From NCBI GenBank assembly GCA_965153355.1, contig OZ231127.1:76136001-76200000 (forward strand): 64,000 nucleotides of DNA, given 5' to 3'. Below the pieces are notes generated by a model. That model was not told the origin of the DNA. It searched no databases and saw only the letters and a program-made list of their open reading frames with translations. Shown here in pieces: positions 40,204 to 55,217 of the stretch. The stretch comes from Flaccisagitta enflata. Its lineage: Eukaryota; Chaetognatha; Sagittoidea; Aphragmophora. The translations under genes were made by a program, and so were the position numbers. How positions within the stretch are numbered: the stretch's first letter is position 1; each line of letters starts with the position of its first letter.

Positions 40204-41500
40204 CGTTCTTAATAAAAAGGCACCTCCTGTCATTTTTCTGACCGGCGCTTCCAACCCCTTTGCACCTTCGGGGGGAAAAATACTTTTGACTGTCTATCAC
40301 TCTGTCAGTTTGCTTTTTGCTGTGACCACCACCATACCACATTAGCTTACGACTGGCCTATATTAATTTACATAGAGTTAGTTAACCACTTCCATCACCG
40401 CTTTCTACTAATGAAGGGCAAAATAAAGCGACGGCAAATAATAAATCCCCGCCACCTTTTCTGCATATCATTTCCTTTAAAAAGTCTTAATCCCTTCTCT
40501 TTAGTATCATTTTCTGTCAATCTCTCGTTCATATTCAAATGCTGAAGAGAAAAAAAATACAAGTAACAGAGAGTTGGAAAAAAAAATGAATACAATAAGT
40601 CGGGAATATCAAGTTATAAGCCGAGGTATTTAATGTTATAAGCTGGTATTTAATGTTATAAGCCGGTATTTATATTCGCAAAAAAGTGGGAGAGAGTTTG
40701 GATTCCGTGTCATGGATGGAGTTGGAATGGACTCGGGAACATCGAGTATCAACTCATCCATTTAGTCGACTTTGAATTGACCAAATCTCGCCAATTCAAA
40801 CGAATAATTGATTATAGCTGTCAAATAACTTCGCGCTTTTACTTCCTCTTGAGTCTCGCTTACCCGGCTGGAGATTCATTCTCTCCCTTCCCCCCTCTTT
40901 CATTGCCAAATATTTACTTACAATACATATATCAGTGAAGATAAGTGTAAAATTTGAACAATAGCAAGTTTTGTATTGCAGGCTTAAACTATTTTGTTGC
41001 AGCAAATAGTCAAATACGGTTTTTGGTCAAAAATCTAATAATTTCAAATAGTTGCCAAAATCGTAGACCACAAATATACATGTATTTGATTGACCCCATA
41101 AACACTTTTATATACTCTTCACCCATCATTTGATTATTGCTTTTTTTCCTTTTGGAAAAAAAAAAAACTGACAAAATTGTTTGCCATCAAGTTTGATTCT
41201 TTTTTTGAGGCGCATTACAAGAAGTTTTTAAAAGTGCTGAAAGTTGAAAAGAACCATTAATTTAAGACATAAAAACGCTGCGATGAAACCCCAAATGAAA
41301 CCACACACGAACGCCTTCAGCATCATCATCGAGGGGATTCTTGTATCAACGACTTCCTTCAGATCGCTGCTCCTCTCTCTCTCTCTCCACAACACAGTCT
41401 ATTGTTCTTCCGCTATCATTTAAGCAATTGACGAACTATATGTTAGATCATTAATTTCGAAATTATACACATTTATTTTAACAAAGGGGAAAAAAATTGA
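40204..41500. other. No gene seen
   Basis: AT-rich DNA holding a three-copy 23-bp repeat at 40612-40675. Confidence 0.5.
40612..40675 (+). repeat. Three 22-23-bp units
   Basis: GTTATAAGCCGGTATTTAAT-like unit three times with single changes. Confidence 0.85.
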
Positions 41501-41543
41501 ATCTCTCTCTCTCTCTCACTCTCTCTCTCTCTCTCTCTCTCTC
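41501..41543 (+). repeat. (CT)n microsatellite
   Basis: CT run with one CACT break. Confidence 0.95.
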
Positions 41544-41901
41544 CTTTATTTGAAAAAAAAAAAATTGCCACGAAATAAAGAAATAAAATTTATAAACGGG
41601 AAAAAATTTATTCGATCAAATATGCAAATCGACTTTGTAAATGTCGCGGAAAAAATTGAGAGAAGAGGAGGGCAAGCAAAAAGGAGAATCAAATGGAATA
41701 TAAAAAAAAAGAATTCTTTTTTAACTTGTTCTTATTCATTACTTCTTTTTTTAAAAAACATTTCTTATTCTCTAATTTCTACTTTGTACGAATATATTGT
41801 ATCCCGTGGCCAATAGCCTGGAGCAGAGAAAAGGCTGCTGAATTGCCATTTGCGATGGATATGGAGGGGGAAGGACGAGGGGATAGGAGAGACATGGGAT
41901 A

Positions 41902-41942
41902 GGGGAGCTGGGGAGGGGAATGTTGGGCAGGGGTGGGAGGGG
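41902..41942 (+). other. G-quadruplex-forming sequence
   Basis: Seven runs of three or more Gs with short loops in 41 bp (GGGGAGCTGGGGAGGGG and onward). Confidence 0.7.
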
Positions 41943-42408
41943 AAGTGTGGGACTTAGTGGTTGGAATGACTCATATCAATATACATTTACAGAGTTGGGA
42001 GAACGACGGTAGAAAAGAGTAATAATACGGGATGGAGTGGAAATTACAATATAGAGTCTTAGAGAGAACAGGATGAGAAATAACTGATGCGTTTTCGATT
42101 ACAAGAAAAGCTGGGAATATTGATGACAAAAGCGATAAGACAGTGTAAATTAAAAGGCAAAGGATAAAACAATAAGAACAGAGGGGAATGAGAAAAACAG
42201 CAAAAAGACAGAAAGAGGATAGAAAGAAGAAAGAAGAAGACAGAGACAGACAGAGGATGAATCTGATCTCTGAGATTCATTTTCGATTCTTCTTTAGTTT
42301 TCAGCGCCTTTTTGATTCGATTCCTCTCAAATGAACCGAAAGGAATCGAAAATTAAAGGAATAACTCTTGGATCATATGAGCTTGACTGGACCGGAATGA
42401 GTAAGAGT

Positions 42409-42410
<2 letters not shown>

Positions 42411-42494
<84 letters not shown>
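42411..42494 (+). repeat. (AT)n microsatellite, 84 bp
   Basis: Pure AT run ending ATAGAGAC. Confidence 0.97.
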
Positions 42495-42499
<5 letters not shown>

Positions 42500-43361
42500 C
42501 TATATAACAGAAAAAAAGACAAGCACACATACATGCATACAGACAGACGGAGACAGAGAGAGTAGCGAATGGAACGCATATCGATAGGATACATGGCTAC
42601 AGACAGCCAGACAGACAGCCAGACAGAAAAACACAAGAAGAAGAAGTAACAAACATCCTCCCATAATTCAAATCTTAATTTGTCTTTGGATAGACCCCGA
42701 ATCGGAAGCTTTCATTCATCAATTTTGTCAACAGAGACAGAGACAGAGACAGAGACAGTGAAAAATACAGAGGCAGAAACGGGTAGACAGTCCGATAGAC
42801 AGACAATCTATCAATCTTATCAACACGGATTCTCTTTTATCAAATCCTCGATTTTCTCAACTTCGTCAAAATGTGTCAGAGACAATCGTTGTAATGAATC
42901 CAAGAAAAGTTACCAATTGACATTTTTTTCATCAAGTCAGTGTTGTAACATTAAAACCATGATCCTTTATCCAATGGAACATTTCGACATTCCGCCTCAT
43001 TTATTAGCTACAAAGGTACAGACTAAAATGACGACTCAATGAGTCCCAAGAAAACGGTACTGGCATTTATAAAAAAAAGCGACCACATTTTCTGTGTCAG
43101 ATTGTGTCTTAAAATTTCAATTTTTCTTTGTTTCTATGTCTTCTTTATACCCGATATTATTATTAGTATATGATGTTTATCACGGGCCAAAGAACCTCTC
43201 TTTCATGCAGACAGAAGAAATCAAAGGGAAAGGGACAGTCCTAGACAGAAAGAGATATAGAGAACTAGTCATCCAAGGATCGCACATGGTCAGCGGTACC
43301 CAATGCCCTGCTTGGAGTGATCCAGAAAAGAAGTGAAGTGATAGCAGGCCCCAAGGGGCCG

Positions 43362-43722
43362 ATGTCCTGTAGAACACAGGGGGGAATTTCCAGGCGTCCT
43401 GAGGGGGCGTATTTCAGTCCTGATTTAGGCCACTGAAGGCATATTTGAGAGCTGGTGGGTAGAATTAAGGCTTGGAGAGCTGATTTGAGGTTTGGAGGGT
43501 TAATTTGAGCCACTGAGGGCTGATTTTATGCTTTGAGGGCAGATTTGAAGTCTGGAGGTCAGATTTGTGGCTGGTAAGGGGGCTGATTTGAAGCCAGGAA
43601 GGCCGATTTGAGGCCTGGAGGGCTACATTGAGGGTTGGGAGGGCAAATATGAGGCCTTGATGGCCAACGGGGGGACGGAAGGACAGACGTCTGGAAATTC
43701 CCCCCTGTGTTCTACAGGACAT
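43362..43722. mobile_element. 361-bp element with 37-bp inverted repeats around a minisatellite core
   Basis: ATGTCCTGTAGAACACAGG onward at 43362-43398 is matched in inverse at 43686-43722 with one mismatch in 37. The interior is a degenerate ~20-bp repeat, consensus GGCTGATTTGAGGCCTGGA, about a dozen units. No clear target duplication flanks it. It resembles foldback or MITE-type elements whose centre is tandemly repeated. Confidence 0.75.
43405..43680 (+). repeat. Degenerate ~20-bp minisatellite core
   Basis: Repeats built on (G)GCTGATTTGAGGCCTGGAG with many substitutions, wholly inside the 43362-43722 inverted-repeat element. Confidence 0.75.
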
Positions 43723-44060
43723 GGTTAGGTGGTGGGAAGGTAAATCATGGGCATGAGAGAGAGGGACTTTTATAGTCGCTCTGTTTTGTCCGCCCAAACG
43801 ATCATTTTTTATTTCCACTTTTACATTTGATTTCGTTGCTTCGAGGACAATTTATAAAATTTTTATTAGTTTTATTACAAGGAGCTTCGATTCATTAAGT
43901 CGGTTGTAAACTTTACGCCTTTAAGTCGCCATCAGAATCTTTATATACAAAAACACACACACAGCAAACCTCAGCCTCAACACTTTTACTCAAAACGCAC
44001 CCATGCATGCGTTTAGATATCTTTTAGTCTTAGTTTAGTACCGGGGTCTAAAAGACTTTC

Positions 44061-44063
<3 letters not shown>

Positions 44064-44130
<67 letters not shown>
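44064..44130 (+). repeat. (GA)n microsatellite
   Basis: Pure GA run followed by TATATATA. Confidence 0.97.
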
Positions 44131-44133
<3 letters not shown>

Positions 44134-44299
44134 ATATAGATTCAAATATATATATCGATTGGCGGCTAAGCATTTAGCACCAAAGAGTCAAATTCTTTCA
44201 TGCTACTTTTTTGCTCGCCCTCGGTTAGTCTGGTAAGAAGAAGGAAAAATGGAGTCGTGCAGAAAATGGGGGGAAAAGTGAATTCAGAAGAAGGGATAG

Positions 44300-44690
<391 letters not shown>

Positions 44691-46238
44691 AGAATTGCTA
44701 CCGACAAAGTGGGATAGATCGGGGTTTTTTTTTCTCGTTTTTTTTAACTCTCAGGATTCCGGCATTTTTTCACACTTTTGTGATGTTCTTCCATTCCTCT
44801 CGAGCCATCGTCACACCCACATCAAAATCAGCACACCAACGATTTACTACCTCACATCAAAAAGCCATTGTACCATCACCAGACATGAAGAAGAAGAACC
44901 AAGATACACATATCTTCTGCAGAAAAAGTAAAAGGCGCATGGACCCAGACATGTAAATCTACACAACTCTTTTCCCACAAGCACTCAGACTACCGTCTGG
45001 TGGTCGAAATTCCAACATGGGAAGACTAGACAAGTAGATGTTTAAAAACGTGTTTCCATGATACCGTCAATTGGAGAAATCGAGATCGATCAATGATATA
45101 ATAATTCTTTTATACACCAAGTCTCAAATCCTTTCATTTTTTGGATCCATTGAAGTTTTCTTCAAAAAGCGTGGTTTGGCATGTATTCACAATCCTACTG
45201 CGGCATTGAAAAAAAAATGAGCGAGAAACAGACAAGTACTTCCTTTCTCTATTCCTCATTCTTATTCACAAAACTATATGGCCACCAACGGGGAAACTCA
45301 AAGAGCACAAAATTAAGACCAATTTGAATTCTTTGCTTTGTTCTCGCGGAATCGGAATACAGAGAATTGTTCAAATTATTTCTCTATTTCTTCATTTTTT
45401 TATGATTTCTTTCTTTGCAGTATCCCTGCTGCGTTTGTTTGATATCTTATTCCAAATCATGAGAACATTTCTTTATTTTTTTCTTTTTCGTTTTTGATAT
45501 TTTATTGCGTCGTAACGTCTTTTTGAGTCAGTGCAATGAATGTGACATGAAAGCGCAATGGATTGAATGTTTCTGAATCATGTTACAGATCAGAGAATTG
45601 TATTCTTAATTTCTTATCTTTTTAGAACCCGTTTTATCATTTTTGATTTGCCAATTTACACCTGATAATCTCCGTTCAAAAGTAGAAACCCCTCCACTTC
45701 TTTCATTGTTTCATGTTATCATGGCTGAAATAAAGATATCCAAACTAGGTCTTGGGCACTTTCAGCTTTCATGGACACGACATTATATCACCGGTCGATT
45801 ACCCTTTCCACCCCCACCACCACCACCATCACCACCACTATCACCACCACTATCGCCACCACATCCACCACATCCACCTCGTTCTTCGATCACCCTCCTT
45901 ATCGTTTAACGACTTTTGATTGTTCACAGCCAACGGATTTTTTCAAAAATATATTCACTTTTTATTCTCAAATCATTTCCTCGAGAATCGATAATATCAT
46001 AATCAAGGTCGAATTAACCTCCTTTTTTATGAGATTTCCACCTGAGAATGAGAAAAAGCCGCTCAGAGGCCAAAAATGATATTGGGAAATAGATTGTTTT
46101 GCTTTATTATTCGCTCATGTAATGGGCTAATTTTGTATTCTCAGTCATGCACCAGCAAAACATAGGAGGGGAAAAATTGAATGTCTAATGAGCTCGTATG
46201 GGTAGGTATGTTTCTGACTAAGAGTAAGGGGGTGACTG

Positions 46239-46240
<2 letters not shown>
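44691..46240. other. No gene assigned
   Basis: AT-rich DNA with a (CCA)n patch at 45810-45880 giving open Pro- or Thr-rich frames of no clear meaning. Confidence 0.5.

Positions 46241-46327
<87 letters not shown>
46241..46327 (+). repeat. (GA)n microsatellite
   Basis: Pure GA run of 87 bp. Confidence 0.97.
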
Positions 46328-46329
<2 letters not shown>

Positions 46330-46569
46330 ATTATAGACAAGAGTTGAATGAACCCCCATTTGCATGAACCGGCCGGTGTAGAGAAAAGGCAGGAAAAGGG
46401 TTAACAACTCCGGTCAGATTATATTACATCACCGGAGAGCGGGAGATAGGCTCAAGAAGGCCCAGGAGAGCTCAGGAGGAGCAACCAATTTTGAGAGCAC
46501 ATATGATAACCATGTGAAGAAGGAGAAGAAGGAGAAAAAAGAACAAAAGTAAAGAAGAAAGTAAAGAAG

Positions 46570-46768
46570 AACAAAACCGGATACAAGGCTGCGATAGTTG
46601 TATGAGAGTGGGCAGGGGCAATGATTAAGAAGGTTAATCAAGTATGAAGGCGGGGCAATGGTGTAAAAACAACCCGTAAATGATGCGAAAGGCAATATGC
46701 ACGCTGTAAATTACAGCGTGCGTGGACCGATCGATATGGCGACCTATTGAGTTGCGTAGCACGCGACT
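46570..46768 (+). mobile_element. Hairpin element copy 8 (palindromic core)
   Basis: AACAAAACCGGATACAAGGC start, internal AGTTGTATGAGAGTGGGCAG, and hairpin AGTTGCG-TAGCA-CGCGACT (one T-G wobble). The tetranucleotide tract is nearly absent, and a 23-bp palindrome lies at 46699-46721. Confidence 0.7.
46699..46721. repeat. Perfect 23-bp palindrome
   Basis: GCACGCTGTAA, a central A, then TTACAGCGTGC: 11-bp arms with no mismatch, inside copy 8 of the hairpin family. Confidence 0.9.
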
Positions 46769-46776
46769 AAAAAATC

Positions 46777-46914
46777 AACAAGGGCGGATACACGGCAAGA
46801 CAGCCGCGAACGGCTGGGCAGGAGCCGTAATGCGAAAATCGCTCGCAATTTAGAAATATTTCCTACCGACCTACCGACCGACACGGCAAGGTGTAGAGTC
46901 GCGTGTACGCGACT
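46777..46914 (+). mobile_element. Hairpin element copy 9, head-to-tail with copy 8
   Basis: AACAAGGGCGGATACACGGC start, internal CAGCCGCGAACGGCTGGGCA, a short GACC tract and hairpin AGTCGCG-TGTA-CGCGACT. Only 8 bp separate it from copy 8. Confidence 0.75.
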
Positions 46915-47043
46915 AAACAGAACGTGGGGATTATGATCAGCATTATAAAGAGATCATGGAAGGCAATCTAGATAGAGCCATCTATTGCAACGCGTCTGAA
47001 TAAAAGAAACAAAGGTAAAGATGTTTTGATATGAGCATTTTAT

Positions 47044-47346
47044 TTGAGTTTTTTGATGTTTGAATACGTTTTGATTTGTTTTCGAGATTACGGACTTTCT
47101 GACATTGAGACGCCTGACAATCCAAGGTCGGCGTCGGAAATACAATCTCAGAAAAAGGTCTCTTCAAAGACGATTTGTTGTGAAAACTTTAGATCACAAC
47201 AATTGCAGTCCATCAGCAGACAATCGCCACACACACTTACGTTTTGCCTGCCTGCTCTCCCACAATGCAATGAGATGAAAAAAACGAACAAACAAACAAC
47301 GGAACATCATTCTCAAGAACACGCAAAAAATGAAAATAAAGAGTGA
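47044..47346 (+). other. Unassigned 100-codon ORF free of simple repeats
   Basis: A hydrophilic frame (RDYGLSDIETPDNPRSASEI ... NKQTTEHHSQEHAKNENKE) with a hydrophobic start. A pyrimidine-rich TTTGTTTTCGAG lies near its beginning and could be an acceptor. No family recognised. Confidence 0.1.
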
Positions 47347-47690
47347 AGATATTACTTATCGCACAATTATTGTTAGGGCAAAACTTCTTGTTGACCTTGT
47401 AGCATGAAATTTTAACGGTGGTAGCCCGAGCGTGTTAAGACACTTCTTTGAAAATGCACCCTTTTTTATGTTGCTTTCTCAATTGTTGTGCGACAGTTGT
47501 TAACATTGAAAAGTGGGAGAGGTACATTATTACGCGTTGGGAGACGAATGAAAGTCTTTTGATTGATTCATTCGATATTTGACAGTTTAAAAATGATGAA
47601 CAAAGTTCATTTTTGAAGCTCTTTCTACCTCTGGGCCAAAATCAACAACACTCTATTATGAAAAGAGGAGATAAGGTTAAAAAGAAAGGG

Positions 47691-47734
47691 AAGAAGAAGA
47701 AAAAGAAGGAGAAGGAGAAGGAGAAGGAGAAGGA

Positions 47735-47769
<35 letters not shown>

Positions 47770-47915
47770 AGAAGAAGAAGAAGAAGAAGAAGAAGAAGAA
47801 GAAAAAGAAAAAGAAAAAGAAAAAGAAAAAGAAAAAGAAAAATAAAAAGAACAAGAACAAGAACAAGAACAAGAACAAGAAAAAGAACAAGAACAAGAAC
47901 AAGACGAAAGAGAAG
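47691..47915 (+). repeat. (GAA)n with (GGAGAA)n, (AAAAAG)n and (AACAAG)n
   Basis: Purine block of changing units; the same AACAAG unit occurs in the 13.8-14.2-kb block. Confidence 0.95.

Positions 47916-49863
<1,948 letters not shown>

Positions 49864-49929
<66 letters not shown>
49864..49929 (+). repeat. (GA)n microsatellite
   Basis: Pure GA run. Confidence 0.97.
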
Positions 49930-49933
<4 letters not shown>

Positions 49934-51055
49934 ATGTACGTGTATTGGTAGGCCTTCATATCTATGGAAAAGGTGTTGTTAAAGAGTTCAGCAAAGAGAG
50001 TGAAAGTATCGATGAGTTAGTAATCAAATGTACATTTGGTGATGATGCTTTTAGGTCGGAGCATCGAAGCGAATCGGCGACTGAAAAGATTCAATGAAAA
50101 ACGATGAAAAGACGGAAAAGACGCCTTTAGTCCAAATTTTTGGCTCAGTATGGCTCAGAGGTGTTGATTATGGAGTTCTCCAAGTTGGGGGGTCTTCAAC
50201 TCCTCATTACCGGTAAATGTACACTCAATTGAACCCGATGTTCAGAGTTTGGGAGAATGAGAATGAACGTTGAAATCAGACTTAAGACTCAAACTGTAGA
50301 CTAAGCTTAACAAGTAATTCTCCATGAAGATGAGGCTTTGAGCAAAATGCTGAAAACATAGGTTTTATTGTTAGCGTAATTGCTGAGCAGTTACTCATGT
50401 ATTTCATAAACATTAAAGGAACATTGTAAAAAATCATGCAAACAGGAGGAAGAGGACCAGAATAGAAATCAGGGTGAGATAGAGAAAGAAAGGTTCAATG
50501 GCGACAAAGTCTTACATCATCTCATCCTAGTATCAAATGGCAGATTTAAACAAAAAATGAGGGGAGAAAAAAAATCTACTCGCGCCTCTGAACCTAATTC
50601 TTGCCTCATTCTTTCTCTCTTCATTTTTCAATTCTTTTTTTTTCTCTCCTCTTTGTTAAACTAAATGCAAGAAAGATTGACTTTTCCTTAACTCTCAAAA
50701 GAACGAATGTTGAGTTGAGTGGGATATCTTTTTTATCTTTTGTTTTCAAGTTTTTTTTTCTTTACTCACATTTCAGCTTTCAAAGATGAAAAAAAATCCC
50801 TCCAAAAAACCAAAGCACCTTTTTATCGCCAAATTGAGTCGAAAATGGACTCAATTTCCAAAAAAAAAGAAAAATGGAGAGAAAAAAACTTTAAAAAGAC
50901 TTTTTTTTAAATACGATGAAAAGTAGATAAGTTTAACATTGGAGCATTCCAAAAATACGGCAACTGGTTAGAGCAATTCATCAATCCTCAGCCTTGAAAA
51001 AAGCCTTTAAGATGAACCCGCCTCGTGCAGTGTTGACAGGGAGAAAACAATTTTT
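49930..51055. other. No gene seen
   Basis: AT-rich unique DNA up to hairpin element copy 10. Confidence 0.5.
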
Positions 51056-51228
51056 AGTCGCGGACACGCGACTCTGTAAGCCTGTTTTCGGTCCGTCTGT
51101 CGGTCCGTCCGCCGACCCGTCCATTGGTCCGTCCGTTGGTTCGTCCATCCTTCACAAAGACCTTTTTCGAGGTTTTCCGCTCCTGCCCACCCGTCCCCAA
51201 CTAATGCTGCTCTGTATACGGCCTTGTT
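51056..51228 (-). mobile_element. Hairpin element copy 10
   Basis: Hairpin AGTCGCGGACACGCGACT, a GTCC/GGTC tract, CTCCTGCCCACCCGTCC, CAACTAATGC and CTGTATACGGCCTTGTT, minus orientation. Confidence 0.75.
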
Positions 51229-51242
51229 TTATTTGCGTTTTG

Positions 51243-51375
51243 AGTCGCGGAAACGCGAGTCAAGAACTTGCTGTGTATGTCGGTTGGTCCGTTCGTCCAT
51301 GACAAAGTTTTTTTTCTAGGTTTTCTGTTACTGCCCACCCGTCTTCGATTGGGAAGGAGTGTATACGGCCTTGTT
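51243..51375 (-). mobile_element. Hairpin element copy 11, tandem with copy 10
   Basis: Hairpin AGTCGCGGAAACGCGAGT (one end mismatch), a short GGTT/GTCC tract, TACTGCCCACCCGTCTTCGA and GTATACGGCCTTGTT. Same orientation as copy 10, 14 bp apart. Confidence 0.7.
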
Positions 51376-51779
51376 TTCTTTCTTAGCGGAAAGCTGTCTT
51401 TACCAAGTTTTTCAGAATTTCAAAACGATGCGGCAGGAATTTGTAAACACGGTGCACGAAAAGGAATAAACCGAGAGGACGACATCAACAATGAAGCATG
51501 ATTTGTAAATCTGAATGAGAATGCTTGTCAAAATTACGGCCTGGGAGGGACAATGCATAACAGGAAAGAAAGAGAGAGAGAATTGACGAAAAGTGGGAAT
51601 GCACATCAACAGGAAAAGAGAGAGAGAAAGAGAAAGCACGAGAATACGACTTATTGAATTTGCGGGATTTAGGAGGGAAATAAACACGCTGCCACGAAAA
51701 AAAAAGAAAATACGTAAGCTAGATGAAAAATGAGTCGCTGAATAGATTTGGAGGGTGGCTAAGACGTTGTTGAAATATC

Positions 51780-52000
51780 CAGTGGGGAAGCTGAGGTTAA
51801 AACAGAGGTGGTGAGGGGCCGGTGAGTTGAGGATAAGTGGTGAAGGGGGTGGTAGATTAGGGGAAGTGGGGGAGGATGGAGACGGAGAAAGTGAGGGGTC
51901 AGTGAATTTTGCAGAAGGGGAGGGAGACGGAAGAAGAGAGGGTGTTTTGTTGAGGGGGTGGTAAGTTGGGAGAAGGGGGGGGGCGGAAGAAGTGAGCATT
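51780..52000 (+). other. G-rich purine tract
   Basis: Repeated GGTGAG, GGGGGTGG and GAGGGG words over about 220 bp; degenerate, no clean unit. Confidence 0.6.
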
Positions 52001-52252
52001 GAGGACGGGATTTTGGGAGAAAGTTACATGGAAAAGCAACTGGGAAGTACAACCAAAAGGATAAATGTCCAACGGCAAAATAACATTTTGGTGGGTAAAA
52101 CTAGTTTGCAGAAGTGTGGGTTAAGTGAATGGACAGATTTCTGTGGTTGGTTAAGGGATGATGGGGAGGGGGGGGAGGGGGGGAGGGACTTGTTGAGGAG
52201 CAATTTAAGGAAAGGAACGAGCGGGAGACGCCGCGCTGAACCAGGAAGCCCG

Positions 52253-52354
<102 letters not shown>

Positions 52355-52572
52355 AGAGCGCTCGCAAGCAACAGGGCCTATTTTTCTTGCGTCCCCGTCC
52401 GTTGCGTTGGGCCGTTTGGTCCGTCGCGCTTGAAAGAGAGAAAGTATCGTAAAAGTGGCATCCAGACAAAAGGCTTCTCAGACCTTGTGATGGCGACCAT
52501 AAAATCAGGCATAAACAGGGCGTGTGGAAAAATCAAGCTTCTCTGCCTTTCACTGGCTTGTTCAGCTACTTC

Positions 52573-52715
<143 letters not shown>

Positions 52716-53261
52716 CATTTATGAAATTCTGAAAATCCTTTTGAGACATATGTTACTATCGCGTTGGTTTCATTAACCTTTTTTTCTTTTTTTTTTCTTT
52801 TTTACATTGTTTATATCATGAATGATGACTAAAAAGTATCACTTACCTATTTTTTTTATCGACGAGACGTGAAGGAGGACGAGCGTGAAAAGAGGGTAAT
52901 AAAAAATAGAAACAGAAAATGGATTAGAACATACATTAAGATTCATTTAGACAGTGTCAAATAGCAACTTTTTTCATTACGCTAAAAATGGGTTAAAAGA
53001 GTAGTTCTCGCCCATCCCATTGTTGCCCATGTTACCCGACTTTTCAAAAGTTCAATTGTTTATTTTCAGTGGGTGGTATTGTGTATATTGATTTTTTGTT
53101 GATTTGTTGATTTGTTGTTATTGAAAAGCTGTTTCAAATTTCAGCCCTCATCAAATACGACATAATTTTTCCCGACACAGAAAACCCCGCGATTCTAATT
53201 TGGAAACTAGGCTGAAAATACGACTAGAAAGAAAATAAGGGAGGAGCCGACTGAGAGGAAA

Positions 53262-53420
53262 AGGGGGGCAAAATTCCTTGGGCCACCCCGGAGGTGACCG
53301 CGCTGTGCTGTATGCTGCTGTGCATGCGGCAGACGGTGGCACAGCAGCAACATCAGCAGCGGCTGCAGCACAGCATGCTGTGATGCGGCAGACAGCGGCA
53401 CCCTCTGTGATCTCGGAGAA
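53262..53420 (+). other. GC-rich island with a possible terminal exon
   Basis: A sharply GC-rich block in AT-rich DNA. One plus-strand frame from 53282 reads ATPEVTALCCMLLCMRQTVA, then a Gln/His-rich tail, to a TGA at 53381-53383. That could be a short membrane segment and basic tail, or chance in CTG/CAG-rich sequence. GATGCGGCAGAC-type direct repeats 58 bp apart lie inside it. No family recognised. Confidence 0.15.
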
Positions 53421-53690
53421 AAAAACAAAAAGAAACCCCCGGAAAACACCGTCTTTTAAAACCCCCCAAACACCCTCAATTTTCAAAGCATAGACAAATC
53501 TTGTTGAATGAAGAGAGAGAGAGAAAAAAAATTGTCTCCCTCTCACGGCCTCACTTTTATATCATGTAGGTCTATCTGTTTAGATGGGATCTGTCTTTCT
53601 ATCTTTTTGTTTTGTTTGTTTTTGTTTCTTTCTCTCTTTGCCTTGTTATCTTTTCCTTTCTTACTCTGTCTGTGTATCTATCTGTCAGTC

Positions 53691-53778
53691 TGTCTTTGTC
53701 TCTGTCTCTGTCTCTGTCTCTGTGTCTCTGTGTCTCTGTGTCTCTGTCTCTGTCTCTGTCTCACTCTGTCTTTCTCTT

Positions 53779-53825
<47 letters not shown>

Positions 53826-53827
53826 AC
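53691..53827 (+). repeat. (TCTGTC)n grading into (TC)n
   Basis: TCTCTG and TGTCTC units, then TC. Confidence 0.93.
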
Positions 53828-53866
53828 TCTCTCTTCAACTCAATCATATTTATAAGGAGCAGATTT

Positions 53867-53869
<3 letters not shown>

Positions 53870-53941
<72 letters not shown>
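53870..53941 (+). repeat. (GA)n microsatellite
   Basis: Pure GA run, 42 bp right of the preceding TC tract and inverted to it. Confidence 0.97.
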
Positions 53942-53946
<5 letters not shown>

Positions 53947-55217
53947 GTCTTCCCCTTCATATCAAAGCCTTCCTTCTGCAAAAACATTCTTTCCTGATTA
54001 AGCCCGCGCTTTCTTCCCTTCTTTTGGAAGGAGATGGTTAACATCTTAAAGATTGTTTTATAAAATTTCGCGGAAATGAAGAAATAAAAAAGACGAAAAA
54101 TAATGAAAAAAATTTGCGCAGAAATTTAAGATTTGTTTTTGAATTTATGTTTTCAACGGCAACGAGCTTGTTCATTGCCTCTCTCTCTCTATCTCATCCT
54201 TCTCTATTTCCTCATTTTTTTACAATTTTTTTTTCATATTTTTGATAAGAATAGTTTTATGTGTGGGTTAGCTGAGTGAGGGAAAAATTAAACAGGAAAC
54301 ACCATTTTCATCCAATTTAGAAATTCCCCAAATTATTTCAGGAGGCAAGCGGCAATATTTTTTTTCTCAAACTTTCATTTTTACTCTTCCCAACAGAAAC
54401 ATAAAATATGATAAGAGGTGAAATTTGATATTTCATTTCAGAAAAAAAAAGTTTCACTTTAAAAAAAAATAGAACATGCTAATGCATAAGGACAAAACAA
54501 TGATAAAATTTTTACGAGAAAGAGAAAAGAAATTACCATTATTACCATTAATACCATCATTAGAATATTACGCCGCGTAAGCAATCATTATCTGAGTGCA
54601 CCTTTTTTTTGCCTTAACTCGTTCAACAACATCAATTCATTCATCATCCAATTTATCAGTTCAATCTTATGGCTCATGGATGTACCTCATTGACTTTACC
54701 CAATTATGAAGGAAGTGGAGAGAAGGAAGGAGCGATGGTCAGACAGATAGACATAGAGACAGACAGGTAAATAGACAAAGAGATAGTCAAATGGATAGAC
54801 AGACATAGAGCCAGACGTATACTTAAACAACGCCTATCGATCCTTTTCTTGAAATTTGAACTGCGTTGATGTTATCTCCTTTTCTGATTCCTTTTTTTTT
54901 TTTCAACCTTGGATTTTTCACTGCGAATTTTTTATCACTCAAAAACTGACTTTTGAAAAGTTGAGGTTTGCTCATGATAGTTATAAGTACACCTATGAAA
55001 AACAGTTGTTTTTAATGTCTTAGAATATATGTATATCATGTGAGAGTACGATCACGGTTGTTGCCGTTGCTTTCGGGCAAACATATTACTGTACTTGCGT
55101 CGTGTCTTGTCTATGGATAATCCTGATCCTGGTATGACTGAATTATCTAATCAACTTAGTTGTTACTGTTTTTTCGATTTCCTCGTGGTAAAACTTTCCA
55201 AAGAATAGCGAGAGTAA
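53942..55217. other. No gene seen
   Basis: AT-rich DNA with a degenerate GACA/GATA patch at 54738-54815. Confidence 0.5.
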
